A stretch of 64,000 nucleotides of DNA from 4572-13 sp964594065 (GTDB taxonomy: Bacteria > Planctomycetota > Phycisphaerae > Sedimentisphaerales > Anaerohalosphaeraceae): assembly GCA_964594065.1 (NCBI GenBank), contig CAZQKX010000004.1, forward strand, positions 1-64,000. Reading direction: 5' to 3'. Position numbers and translations under genes: made by a program. Below the pieces are notes generated by a model. That model searched no databases, was not told the origin of the DNA, and saw only the letters and a list, made by a program, of their open reading frames with translations. Shown here one piece after another: positions 17,776 to 27,255 of the stretch (positions are counted from its first letter, which is position 1; each line of letters begins with the position of its first letter).

Positions 17776-20700
17776 ATGACGAATTACTGGAAAAGCTGTT
17801 GGATTGGATTAGTTCTGCTGACAATTAACATGGTTGTCTGTGCTGCGACCACGATTACAGGAGCATATGACTCTCCGGGTACGCTGATGCAGTGGCACAA
17901 AGTGACGCTGACGATTGACGGCCCGTCGTCATCAGAAGGGGCCACGCCGAATCCTTGTATGGATTACCGGATGAATGTTACCTTCACGCACCCGGGTACC
18001 GGCACGACCTATGTTGTACCGGGCTACTTTGCCGCGGATGGTAATGCCGCCAATACATCGGCAACTTCCGGGAATAAATGGCGGGCCCACTTGTGTCCGG
18101 ATTATACAGGCACATGGAACTATACCATTTCTTTCCGCCAGGCAACCGATGTCGCTGTCAATGACAGTCCAACGGCAGGAACTGCCGTTTCACCGTATGA
18201 TGGCATGTCTGATAGTTTTACGGTAATTGCAACCAATAAGAGTGATGACAAGAGCGCTCGGGATTTTCGAGGAAAAGGACGACTGACCTATGTGGGTGGC
18301 CACTTCCTGCAGTTTGTCGGCAATGGCGAATACTTCTTTAAGCAGGGTGCCGATGCCCCGGAAAACTTCCTGGCCTATAGAGATTTCGATGGCCCGTTTA
18401 AAAGCGATGGAAATGGTGATGGGTACCTCAAAACCTGGTCGGCACATGTTAGCGACTGGAGTTCGGGCAGTGATCCAAGTTGGTCAAGTCTCGATGGAAC
18501 TCCCGGAACGTACGGCGAAGGTATAATCGGGGCCATTAACTATCTTGCCAGTGAAGGGCTGAATGCCTTTTCATTCCTGCCCATGAACATCAATGGCGAT
18601 GACAAAAACGTTTTTCCATATACTAATTATGGTGAACGCAACCGGATGGACTGCTCTAAACTGGACCAGTGGGAAATCGTTTTAGAACATGGTGACAAGT
18701 TGGGCATGTTCCTGCACTTCAAAACTCAGGAAACAGAGAATGAACTTCTTTTGAATAGCGGCAATCTGGGCAATCAGCGAAAACTGTATTATCGTACTCT
18801 GGTTGCTCGATTCTCTCACCACTTGGCATTAAACTGGAATCTGGGTGAAGAAATCAACGATTCATCCACGGCACAGAAAGTGAGTTGGGCACAGTACTTC
18901 TTTGATATTGATCCTTATCATCACCATATTGTCATTCATAACATGAGCGATCCCCATTATGATCTTCTGGGTTCAGCATCAAAACTGACTGGGTTTTCAA
19001 AGCAGACCAATCAGACTAATTTTTCAAATGTATTCAGTGGCGTCAAGGATTATGTTGACCGCTCGGCTACAGCGGGTAAAAAGTGGGCGGTTGCCTGTGA
19101 TGAACCCGGCGATGCTCAGCACGCCCTTCGCCCTGACTACGATGCCGGAAGCTCACATATTGATGGTCGTAAAAACGGCTTGTGGGATACTTTTATGGCC
19201 GGCGGCTACGGTAACGAGTGGTATTTCGGATATGCACATGATCATTCGGACTTGAGTTGCCAGGATTGGCGCAGCAGAAACGCTTTCTGGGACTATTGTC
19301 GTTACGCATTGCAGTTTTTCAGTTCAAGCAATGCTCCGGATCGCAAACCCGTGCCTGCCCAAAATATGTCCAATGCAGACTGGCGTGCCAGCGGCTCCAA
19401 CAATCGCTGTCTCTATGGAGTTGATGCTCAGGGCAAGCCCTGCTTGGTTGTGTATGCCAAATACGGGGGGAGCTTTACAGTGGATGCTCCTGCTGCTTCT
19501 CTTTACAATGTTGGCTGGATGAATCCACAATCCGGTATCTGGTACCCCGCGAGTGATATTACCAATCATTCAGGGGGCACTATTTCATTTACTCCTCCTG
19601 TTGTTTCCGGTGCGGATGACTGGGCGTTGCTGTTGTACGATTGGTTTGCAGTGACAGATACTGAACCGCCGTCACCCAATCCCGCCGAGTGGCAGACGCC
19701 GCCTACTGCGACCGGTGACAGAACCATAACCATGCAAGCGGTCATATGCACAGACGCTCTCTCAAATCCGGTACAGTATTCCTTTACTGAAACATTGGGT
19801 AACTGCGGCGGTACAAGCAGCGGGTGGCAGACTTCACCAACATATACTCTTACAAACCTGGCGCCGGGAACAGAGTACTGTTTTTATGTAACAGCAAGAG
19901 ACAGCAGAGGCAATGAAACAGGATCTTCGGCAGAGGTATGCGTTACGACAACCGGAACCCCGGATACAACACCTCCGTCTCCCGATCCAGTAACTTTTGA
20001 GGTTGAACCTTTAGTAATCAGTGAGACCGAAATATTGATGATCGCAAATATTTCGACTGATGAAACCGGCCCTGTCCAGTATTACTTTGAAGAGACAACC
20101 GGCAATCCCGGTGGTTCTGACAGCGGTTGGCAAACGAGCAGAGAGTACCTGAACGTTGGTTTAACAGGCGGATACGAATATACCTATACCGTTCGGGCTC
20201 GTGATGCAGCATGTAATGAAACAACTCCTTCTGCCGGTCTATCCGCAACAACGCCTGCACCCCAAACCACAGAGTTGACTTTTGCACCAACAGACGATGC
20301 ATTTATTGAAAACACAACCACGTATAATAACAATTATCTGAAAATACAACCTTCCAGTCCGACTCGAGTGGCTTATTTGAAATTCGACGTAACCGGTATT
20401 CCGGTTGACTATGATGTAACCGGTGTTACGATTGCTCTAACTGTAAATGGAGACTCCGGCAGCGGCACCTTACGGGTTTACCAGGGCTCACACAATAACT
20501 GGTATGAAGAAACGATCACCTCAACATCAGCACCAGCAACAGGTATTGAAGTTGGCTCTGTTACCGGATCCTTTGGCAACGTCGAAATTGATGTCACTCC
20601 TTTAGTAACCGGAAATGGTGTCGTCAGCATGGTGATTATGATGGATTCCGGCGGTAATGATGTTTGGTTTGGTTCCAAAGAGAGCGCCAATGCCCCCGTT

Positions 20701-23700
20701 CTGACGGTTGTGGCAGGGCTGGACCAGCCGGGAGAGAATCTGTTAACCGACCCTGGTTTTGAGACCGGTGTTATTGGTGATTGGACCGGAGGTGCGTGGG
20801 GAATCAATGCGGTCAATAGTACAGAGCAGCGCACCGGTGATCATTGTGGAACAGTAGGTGACCTTACAAATGCCGGGGGTATCGGTCAACGCATTCCTTT
20901 GCAGCCGTTGACCGAATACACATATTCAGCCTGGGTTAAAGTTGCCGAAACCAGCACCGACACGGCCAGGTTAGGTCAAAAAGAATATGGCGTTGCGGAA
21001 TCCTCTGTGAGTACCTCAAGCACAGACTATGTTAAATTAACACATACCTTTACAACCGGGCCTGCCCCTGATGCTTCCGCCGGAGTGGTTTATCTATGGA
21101 TTCCGGCAGGCGGTCAAGCATACGGTGATGATTTTGTATTGCTCGGTCCGGGCGGTGACATAGTTCCGCCCGCAGATGATCCACCCGAATGGGATATCCA
21201 GCCTTATGCTGTTGATGACCATAGTATTGCTATGTCAGCAGTTGCCGGCTTAGATGATTCATTGCCGATCCAGTATAATTTCGTTGAAACAAGCGGCAAC
21301 TGCGGTGCGGCCGACAGTGGATGGCAATACAGCCGGACCTATGTAGCCACAGGTCTGGCTCCCGGAACACAGTATTGCTATACAGTCCAGATGCGGGATA
21401 AATTCTCGAATGAAACCGCAGCCTCTATCGAAGCATGTGCAACGACAACAGGGACTCTGGATATCTATCCACCGAGCCTTGATCCAGCAGATTTTGAAGC
21501 CCCACCGACCGCTATTAACTCAAACTCAATTATGATGACAGCAATAGAAGGTATTGACACCAACGGCGTGGAATACTACTTTGATGAAACTTCAGGAAAT
21601 CCGGGGGGCAGTGACAGCGGTTGGCAGACAAGCAGGACCTATATCGACATTGGTCTTGCTGAGGGGACCTGCTATTCCTATACGGTTCAAATGCGGGATA
21701 CCGTCTGTAATGAAGGTACCGTCTCCACTGAAGTTACGACATGTACCCGACCTGGAATTGATATTATTAAGGATGATTTTATTGACGAATTGGATCTTTT
21801 AGAATTTGTAGCAAGGTGGCTGGATACAGACTGTTTTCTGGATGCTCTATGCGGCGGAACAGATTTGGATGCCAGCAACACAGTAGATATGGACGATTTT
21901 CTTCTTCTCTCACAATCCTGGTGGGATGACTGGGGAGACGCTGTCAGTCCCAAGGTGTATTTTAAGCTGGATGAAGCCAGTGGAATGACAGCGGTTGACA
22001 GCAGCCGGTACAATCATGATGGTACATTACACAACATGGATGATACTGATTGGGTGTCAGGAAGATTAAGTAATGCTCTGGATTTTGACGGAGTGGATGA
22101 TTATGTCGAAATTTCCGGTTTTCAAGGTATTACCGGGACTGCCGGCCGAACCTGCGTGGCATGGATTAAAACTACAATGAGCGGGACAGGCAATATTTTA
22201 AGCTGGGGGACATCTGTGGCCGGGCAGAAATGGATGTTCCGAGTCGAATCAGACGGTTTATTGGGTGTTGGTATTTGGGATGGTTTTATTCGTACAACCA
22301 ATACGGCAATCAATGACGGCCAGTGGCACCTTGTCGCTGCTGTATTAGCAGATGACGGCAGTCCGAGTCTTGATGAAATCCAGTTATACGTTGACGGCAC
22401 CCTGATAGTAGATACGTATGCCAGCAATAGCCAGTCTGTTATAACCTCTGACACTGAGAATATGATCATGGGGGCTCGACTCGATACGGATGGGATGACA
22501 CCTGTTGACCATTTTGAAGGGGAAATTGACGATGTACGAGTCTATGATCAAGCACTCACCCAGACGCAGATCATGAATATAATGAATACCAAAGACTCCA
22601 TTGTTGAATTACACCTAGATGAAGCGGGCGGCAATGTGGCCAATGACAGCAGTGAACATAACCATGATGGTACACTGTTCAATATGGATAACTCTGACTG
22701 GGTCCCTGGGAAGATCGGCAATGCCTTGGACTTTGACGGTGTCGATGATCGTCTGGCAATACAAGGATATCAGGGAGTTTCCGGATCTGCCAGTCGAACC
22801 TGCATGGCTTGGGTGAATACTACAGCGGGACAAGAAAATCAAATTATAAGCTGGGGGGCTCCTGCTGACGGTCAGAAGTGGATGTTCCGAGTAGAATCAG
22901 ATGGCTCACTGGGTGTTGGTGTGTGGGCTGGTTATATTCATACAACCAGCCAGTTAATCAACGACGGCACGTGGCATCATGTCGCAGCTGTATTAGCGGA
23001 TGATGGAAATCCGAGCGTGGATGAAATTCAGTTATTTATTGATGGTGTTAGGATAACTGAGGTCTCCGCAAACAATAATCAACCTGTTTTGACATCCGAT
23101 GCTGAAACGGTGATCATTGGCGCTCGACTTGACACGGATGGGGTAACCTATGTGAGTCATTATGATGGTCAGATCGATGATGTTCGCATTTATGATAAGG
23201 CGTTATCACAGGACCGAATTGTTGATGTCTATAATGAAGCTTCCGGTCCTACAGGCCAGACATATATTCTGAACGCAACAACCGATTTCCCGACGTACAC
23301 GGGGATTGCGGGTTTTGTTCCTGCGTATATTGATGCAGCGCAAAGTGCTTTGGCCATTAATGCAGCCACTTATAAGGATGAATGGGCCGCTGCCCAGACG
23401 ACCTTTACCGGTCTGTCGGGAACATATGATTTCAAGCTTATTTCGTTGTTGGAAACCGATGGCGAGTCCAGCTATCTCGTTAAAATTAACGGGGTGGCGA
23501 TCGGAAGTGCAAAACAAAATATATCGACAGGAACCGACTATGTAGAACATGAGCATATTTGGTCGAATGTGTCGATCAATTCCGGAGATCAGATACAGGT
23601 TGAGTTTAATACGCATTCCAATGGCCTGATTCCGGAAGGTGATGGTTTTGCTTATTCTCGCGGCCGCTGGCGCCGCCTGATCCTGGATGGCGGCGGAACC

Positions 23701-24318
23701 GTTACCCCGCCGACAGGGGTTTTCATCGAAAGTGAAGGTCTTGTGATTATGGAATGTGAAAACACCGAAACGGCGCAAGCTCAATGGGATGAATGGCAAT
23801 TGGTTACACCGGGTGACAGCCGATACGTCTCAGGTGCAACAAATGATGCGCATCTTGAGTTTACAGGAAATACGATCAATGGCGGTAATCCAAATGATCC
23901 TTTGGTTTATACATTCCAGATTAATCAGTCCGGAAACTATCAATTGCATATTCGCTCACGTAAGCGACTGGAGGGAGAAGCCAGTGATAAATGTAATGAC
24001 TGTTATGTCAAGATGGAAGGCAACTTTACGTCCGGTAATCCAAGTGCCGCAGAATCAGCTTTGAGATCTGACACCAAGCTGTACGGAGGTGACCCTTCAA
24101 GCTGGGGATGGGCACAGAATCTGGACTCACACGATGCGGACCATACACCTGCTAAATATAATTTTATTGCAGGGGAAACTTATACATTCACTGTTTCCGG
24201 CCGTTCAATCCGATACAACATGGATAGAATTATATTCCGAATTTGTGAAGGTGCTAATACTGTTGCTGAAAGTTACGCTAAGGATTCGGCTCGTCCGGAA
24301 TCGCAGCGTATTCAATAG
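17776..24318 (+). CDS. Giant secreted DUF5060/TIM-barrel enzyme with many binding modules
   Basis: A 2180-residue exported protein. The ATG at 17776 follows GGGGG by five bases and is preferred to an in-frame TTG at 17764. Approximate order: signal 1-26; DUF5060-like beta-sandwich 27-145; glycosidase-like TIM barrel 155-535 with candidate Glu358 (NLGEEIN) and Glu443 (ACDEPGD); collagen-binding-like sandwich to 620; two fibronectin-III-like repeats to 830; CBM96/DNRLRE-like 831-981; CBM4/9-like 983-1125; two more fibronectin-like repeats; an internal dockerin-like pair at 1326-1390; two tandem LamG domains (1392-1605 and 1608-1821); and two further beta-sandwiches to the end. The barrel resembles DUF4038/GH140-type proteins, but the substrate is unknown. 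Context points to a sulfated galactan. Confidence 0.85.
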   Translation: MTNYWKSCWIGLVLLTINMVVCAATTITGAYDSPGTLMQWHKVTLTIDGPSSSEGATPNPCMDYRMNVTFTHPGTGTTYVVPGYFAADGNAANTSATSGNKWRAHLCPDYTGTWNYTISFRQATDVAVNDSPTAGTAVSPYDGMSDSFTVIATNKSDDKSARDFRGKGRLTYVGGHFLQFVGNGEYFFKQGADAPENFLAYRDFDGPFKSDGNGDGYLKTWSAHVSDWSSGSDPSWSSLDGTPGTYGEGIIGAINYLASEGLNAFSFLPMNINGDDKNVFPYTNYGERNRMDCSKLDQWEIVLEHGDKLGMFLHFKTQETENELLLNSGNLGNQRKLYYRTLVARFSHHLALNWNLGEEINDSSTAQKVSWAQYFFDIDPYHHHIVIHNMSDPHYDLLGSASKLTGFSKQTNQTNFSNVFSGVKDYVDRSATAGKKWAVACDEPGDAQHALRPDYDAGSSHIDGRKNGLWDTFMAGGYGNEWYFGYAHDHSDLSCQDWRSRNAFWDYCRYALQFFSSSNAPDRKPVPAQNMSNADWRASGSNNRCLYGVDAQGKPCLVVYAKYGGSFTVDAPAASLYNVGWMNPQSGIWYPASDITNHSGGTISFTPPVVSGADDWALLLYDWFAVTDTEPPSPNPAEWQTPPTATGDRTITMQAVICTDALSNPVQYSFTETLGNCGGTSSGWQTSPTYTLTNLAPGTEYCFYVTARDSRGNETGSSAEVCVTTTGTPDTTPPSPDPVTFEVEPLVISETEILMIANISTDETGPVQYYFEETTGNPGGSDSGWQTSREYLNVGLTGGYEYTYTVRARDAACNETTPSAGLSATTPAPQTTELTFAPTDDAFIENTTTYNNNYLKIQPSSPTRVAYLKFDVTGIPVDYDVTGVTIALTVNGDSGSGTLRVYQGSHNNWYEETITSTSAPATGIEVGSVTGSFGNVEIDVTPLVTGNGVVSMVIMMDSGGNDVWFGSKESANAPVLTVVAGLDQPGENLLTDPGFETGVIGDWTGGAWGINAVNSTEQRTGDHCGTVGDLTNAGGIGQRIPLQPLTEYTYSAWVKVAETSTDTARLGQKEYGVAESSVSTSSTDYVKLTHTFTTGPAPDASAGVVYLWIPAGGQAYGDDFVLLGPGGDIVPPADDPPEWDIQPYAVDDHSIAMSAVAGLDDSLPIQYNFVETSGNCGAADSGWQYSRTYVATGLAPGTQYCYTVQMRDKFSNETAASIEACATTTGTLDIYPPSLDPADFEAPPTAINSNSIMMTAIEGIDTNGVEYYFDETSGNPGGSDSGWQTSRTYIDIGLAEGTCYSYTVQMRDTVCNEGTVSTEVTTCTRPGIDIIKDDFIDELDLLEFVARWLDTDCFLDALCGGTDLDASNTVDMDDFLLLSQSWWDDWGDAVSPKVYFKLDEASGMTAVDSSRYNHDGTLHNMDDTDWVSGRLSNALDFDGVDDYVEISGFQGITGTAGRTCVAWIKTTMSGTGNILSWGTSVAGQKWMFRVESDGLLGVGIWDGFIRTTNTAINDGQWHLVAAVLADDGSPSLDEIQLYVDGTLIVDTYASNSQSVITSDTENMIMGARLDTDGMTPVDHFEGEIDDVRVYDQALTQTQIMNIMNTKDSIVELHLDEAGGNVANDSSEHNHDGTLFNMDNSDWVPGKIGNALDFDGVDDRLAIQGYQGVSGSASRTCMAWVNTTAGQENQIISWGAPADGQKWMFRVESDGSLGVGVWAGYIHTTSQLINDGTWHHVAAVLADDGNPSVDEIQLFIDGVRITEVSANNNQPVLTSDAETVIIGARLDTDGVTYVSHYDGQIDDVRIYDKALSQDRIVDVYNEASGPTGQTYILNATTDFPTYTGIAGFVPAYIDAAQSALAINAATYKDEWAAAQTTFTGLSGTYDFKLISLLETDGESSYLVKINGVAIGSAKQNISTGTDYVEHEHIWSNVSINSGDQIQVEFNTHSNGLIPEGDGFAYSRGRWRRLILDGGGTVTPPTGVFIESEGLVIMECENTETAQAQWDEWQLVTPGDSRYVSGATNDAHLEFTGNTINGGNPNDPLVYTFQINQSGNYQLHIRSRKRLEGEASDKCNDCYVKMEGNFTSGNPSAAESALRSDTKLYGGDPSSWGWAQNLDSHDADHTPAKYNFIAGETYTFTVSGRSIRYNMDRIIFRICEGANTVAESYAKDSARPESQRIQ

Positions 24319-24389
24319 AAACACACCCTGTTTCATTGTTCTTTTTCAATGGGGAAATGGAAAATGTGACATACGAAAGGGTTTTTAAA

Positions 24390-27233
24390 ATGAAAAAACT
24401 TATGTGCGTTATGTCACTTTTCCTGATCCTCAGTACGGCCCAGGCGCTGGTCACAATTGATGCGGATAATCCAAACATACAGTACTCCGGACGTATCAAT
24501 CATGACGATCCAAAGGCACCGATTATGTGGTGGCCGGGTTCGGGTGTCGTTACCAGTTTCGAGGGAACATCCATCAACGTTAAACTTCATGATTACGGTG
24601 ATAACTACTTTTATGTGATCATCGATGATGGAGCGCCAAGCCTGATCGATCTGACTCCGGGCGAGGCAACCTATCCGGCTGCAAGCGGGCTGACGGATTC
24701 CGTACATAAGATCAGGCTCTTTAAACGGACCGAGACGCAGGAAGGACGGGTCGCGTTTCTGGGATTTGAACTTGATGACAGCAAATCGCTTGTTGCCCCG
24801 CCGGAAAGGCCGCAAAGACGTATCGAGTATTACGGTGATTCGATTACATCCGGACATTCGGTAGCTTCGGCAACCGGTGATACCAATGAAGCCTGGGGTA
24901 AAGATAATTATTACACCTACGCCAGTGTGACAGCGCGGAACCTTAACGCCGAATACCATTGTATCTCGGTCAGTGGCATCGGGCTTTATGTGGACACATG
25001 GGGTTTTGGCGGCAACATGCAGACGCTGTATTACGACAGAGAGTCATCAAGAACAACAGCGTGGGATTTTAATCAATGGACACCTCATATCGTCGTCGTT
25101 AACTTGGGACAAAACGATTATTGGGGCACTTATACACAAGCCGGGGCTGAACAGAATTATATCAACTTCGCACAAACACTGCGCGGTCATTATCCGGATG
25201 CTTATATTATTCTGGCGCTGGGCAGTATGAATGCGACTGATACACCTTCGCCGTGGCCAACTTATCTACAGAATGCTGTTAACGAGCTAAATACTACTTA
25301 CGGCGATCCCAAAGTGTATCGTCTTATTTTTCCATTCAGCGGAAATCCCCATCCAACGGTTGCACGGCATGCCGACATGGCCGATCAGTTGACCGAATTT
25401 ATTCAGGCAACGATCCCCGGATTCGGCAACGGACCGGATGAGAATGCTGATGATGAAGTATTGTATCTCATCGGCTCCAAGCCGCCTGCTTTGGAAGATC
25501 TGAGGTTGTGGGACACCAGCAATGTTGGCTACAGTCAATTCAGGACGACGTTAGAAAATGAAGGGTATAAACTCACGCAGCAGGAGGCCGGGCCGGGCAG
25601 CAGTTTTACATTAACGGCATCTTATCTGAATCAATTCCAGGTCCTTATCCTTTCCAGCAATAATCGTGAATTTTCCGCAACGGAAGAACAGATCGTGTGG
25701 AATTGGGTCAATGCAGGCGGCGGGTTAGTGGCCTGGAGCGACTCTGCATTTGGACGTGATGCAGATGGCAATGGTAGCGCAGATCCGGATTCACTCAAAA
25801 ACACCGTCGGACGAGACAGCAATAACTCGCTCACGGATCAATTTGGTTTGTTTTTCATGCGGGATACGGGCGGTCAATATACCTACGGCGGACCGGGCCA
25901 GGCGGGAGATTACCAGTTTGATCATTATCTCTGGCAGAACGATCCGATTGATAACAATATTATATTTAAAGGCGAAGGTGTCAGCCCTATGATTGTTTCG
26001 CCGCCGGCACAAATCCTTGCTTATTGGCAGGATGCCGACCGGGTAAACGGGGGATCGCCTTATATCATGACTGAAGATGCCGCCGACGGGGCAACATGGG
26101 CTAATACAGCAGGCCTTGCAATCGCTACTGTGGGCAGCGGGCGTGTAGTTGGAACTTTTGACCGCAATACGTTCTGGAATAACGGCGCCGGTACGGATAT
26201 TGATGAGCTCGATAATCGTCAGTACGCCCGGAACCTGATTAACTGGGCTGCTACCGGCGGCTTACCCGTCTGCGGCGATACGGGCACCGTGATGACCGCT
26301 GACATTTCCGGTCCTTCCGGACAGCCGGACTGCTATATTAATATGTATGATCTGACAGCACTGACCGACCACTGGCTCGACTGTACCCTGCCCGGCAGAG
26401 CAGGCTGTGTCGGTACCGGTCAGTGGGATATTGAGGTCAAACCGATCAGTACAGCCGCGATTACGATCGATGGTGATTTGAGTGACTGGGCAGCGGTGCA
26501 ATGGCTCGACGCCAATCATGAACGCGGCAGCGGAACCGATGATCTATCCAATGCCCAGGTCGCATTTCTGTGGGACGGCACCGAAGAAGCCTTGTACGTT
26601 GCAGCGCGCGTTGATGATGCGGCACTGGCGTTAAGTGCAACCGCCGGAAGCTGGGATGAATGGGATAGTTTTGAGATTTCGTGTAAAGGAGACGGCATTC
26701 CCTCTGACGATACCAATTGGAAAGACAGCCAGACCTACGCCGAGGCCCAGCAGTGGCGCTTTGGGGTGATCCCCAGCGGCGGAGCATGGCTGGGTACTCC
26801 GGTGACGGCCCATCCCGGAACTGTTGAACAGTCCGGCTCTGTCAGCGGCAATACTCTGTATTATGAAGCCATAATTAAGCAGTACAGTTTTTATGATAAA
26901 GACAACGCGGCCAATTCCGTATTGGCTGATTTAGACGTGGGTGCTGAAATCTTATGCTTTGTCGACTTAATGAGCGGTAAAAACGCGCCGTCCAACGGCC
27001 CTTACTGGCATGGCCTGCCGGACGGACGCGTTCATAATGTCCCGTCCACCTGGGCACGTCTCAGGCTGGTCGATGCTGACGGCAATGACGGCGCTGTCTG
27101 CGGCGATTACGGTTATCCGCCTGTGGATATTATTTCTGACTGCGTAGTGGACATGAAGGACTGGTACGAGATTGCCTTGAAGTGGATGGATTGTACAGAC
27201 CCGGCCGATGAAAATTGCGAATCAATTCAATAA
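24390..27233 (+). CDS. CE2-like SGNH esterase fused to GATase-like domain, split dockerin and CBM9
   Basis: Exported protein of 947 residues. The start at 24390 (MKKLMCV) follows GAAAGGG by eight bases; upstream in-frame ATGs lack a signal peptide and are rejected. Residues about 20-130 form the jelly-roll typical of CE2 esterases. The SGNH hydrolase follows, with Ser151 in GDSIT, LGQND, and a His in HPTVARHADMA. It probably removes acetyl or similar esters. Residues about 350-610 look like a class I glutamine-amidotransferase-like or GIFT-type Rossmann fold (QVLILSSNN, WNWVNAGGGLVAW) with no evident catalytic Cys. Then come half a dockerin (CYINMYDLTALTDHWLDC), a CBM9-like domain at about 680-895, and the second dockerin half (DCVVDMKDWYEIALKWMDC). 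It sits 71 bases after the giant enzyme gene. Confidence 0.85.
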   Translation: MKKLMCVMSLFLILSTAQALVTIDADNPNIQYSGRINHDDPKAPIMWWPGSGVVTSFEGTSINVKLHDYGDNYFYVIIDDGAPSLIDLTPGEATYPAASGLTDSVHKIRLFKRTETQEGRVAFLGFELDDSKSLVAPPERPQRRIEYYGDSITSGHSVASATGDTNEAWGKDNYYTYASVTARNLNAEYHCISVSGIGLYVDTWGFGGNMQTLYYDRESSRTTAWDFNQWTPHIVVVNLGQNDYWGTYTQAGAEQNYINFAQTLRGHYPDAYIILALGSMNATDTPSPWPTYLQNAVNELNTTYGDPKVYRLIFPFSGNPHPTVARHADMADQLTEFIQATIPGFGNGPDENADDEVLYLIGSKPPALEDLRLWDTSNVGYSQFRTTLENEGYKLTQQEAGPGSSFTLTASYLNQFQVLILSSNNREFSATEEQIVWNWVNAGGGLVAWSDSAFGRDADGNGSADPDSLKNTVGRDSNNSLTDQFGLFFMRDTGGQYTYGGPGQAGDYQFDHYLWQNDPIDNNIIFKGEGVSPMIVSPPAQILAYWQDADRVNGGSPYIMTEDAADGATWANTAGLAIATVGSGRVVGTFDRNTFWNNGAGTDIDELDNRQYARNLINWAATGGLPVCGDTGTVMTADISGPSGQPDCYINMYDLTALTDHWLDCTLPGRAGCVGTGQWDIEVKPISTAAITIDGDLSDWAAVQWLDANHERGSGTDDLSNAQVAFLWDGTEEALYVAARVDDAALALSATAGSWDEWDSFEISCKGDGIPSDDTNWKDSQTYAEAQQWRFGVIPSGGAWLGTPVTAHPGTVEQSGSVSGNTLYYEAIIKQYSFYDKDNAANSVLADLDVGAEILCFVDLMSGKNAPSNGPYWHGLPDGRVHNVPSTWARLRLVDADGNDGAVCGDYGYPPVDIISDCVVDMKDWYEIALKWMDCTDPADENCESIQ
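26271..27233 (+). repeat. Tandem 963-bp module (dockerin half, CBM9, dockerin half), copy 1
   Basis: This segment is co-linear with 28057..29019, offset by exactly 1786 bases with no net insertion or deletion through to the stop codon. Identity at the protein level is very high, while the upstream catalytic domains (esterase/GATase versus GH16) are unrelated. It indicates recent duplication or ongoing gene conversion. Confidence 0.85.
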
Positions 27234-27255
27234 AAACCAAAAAGAAAGAGATACA

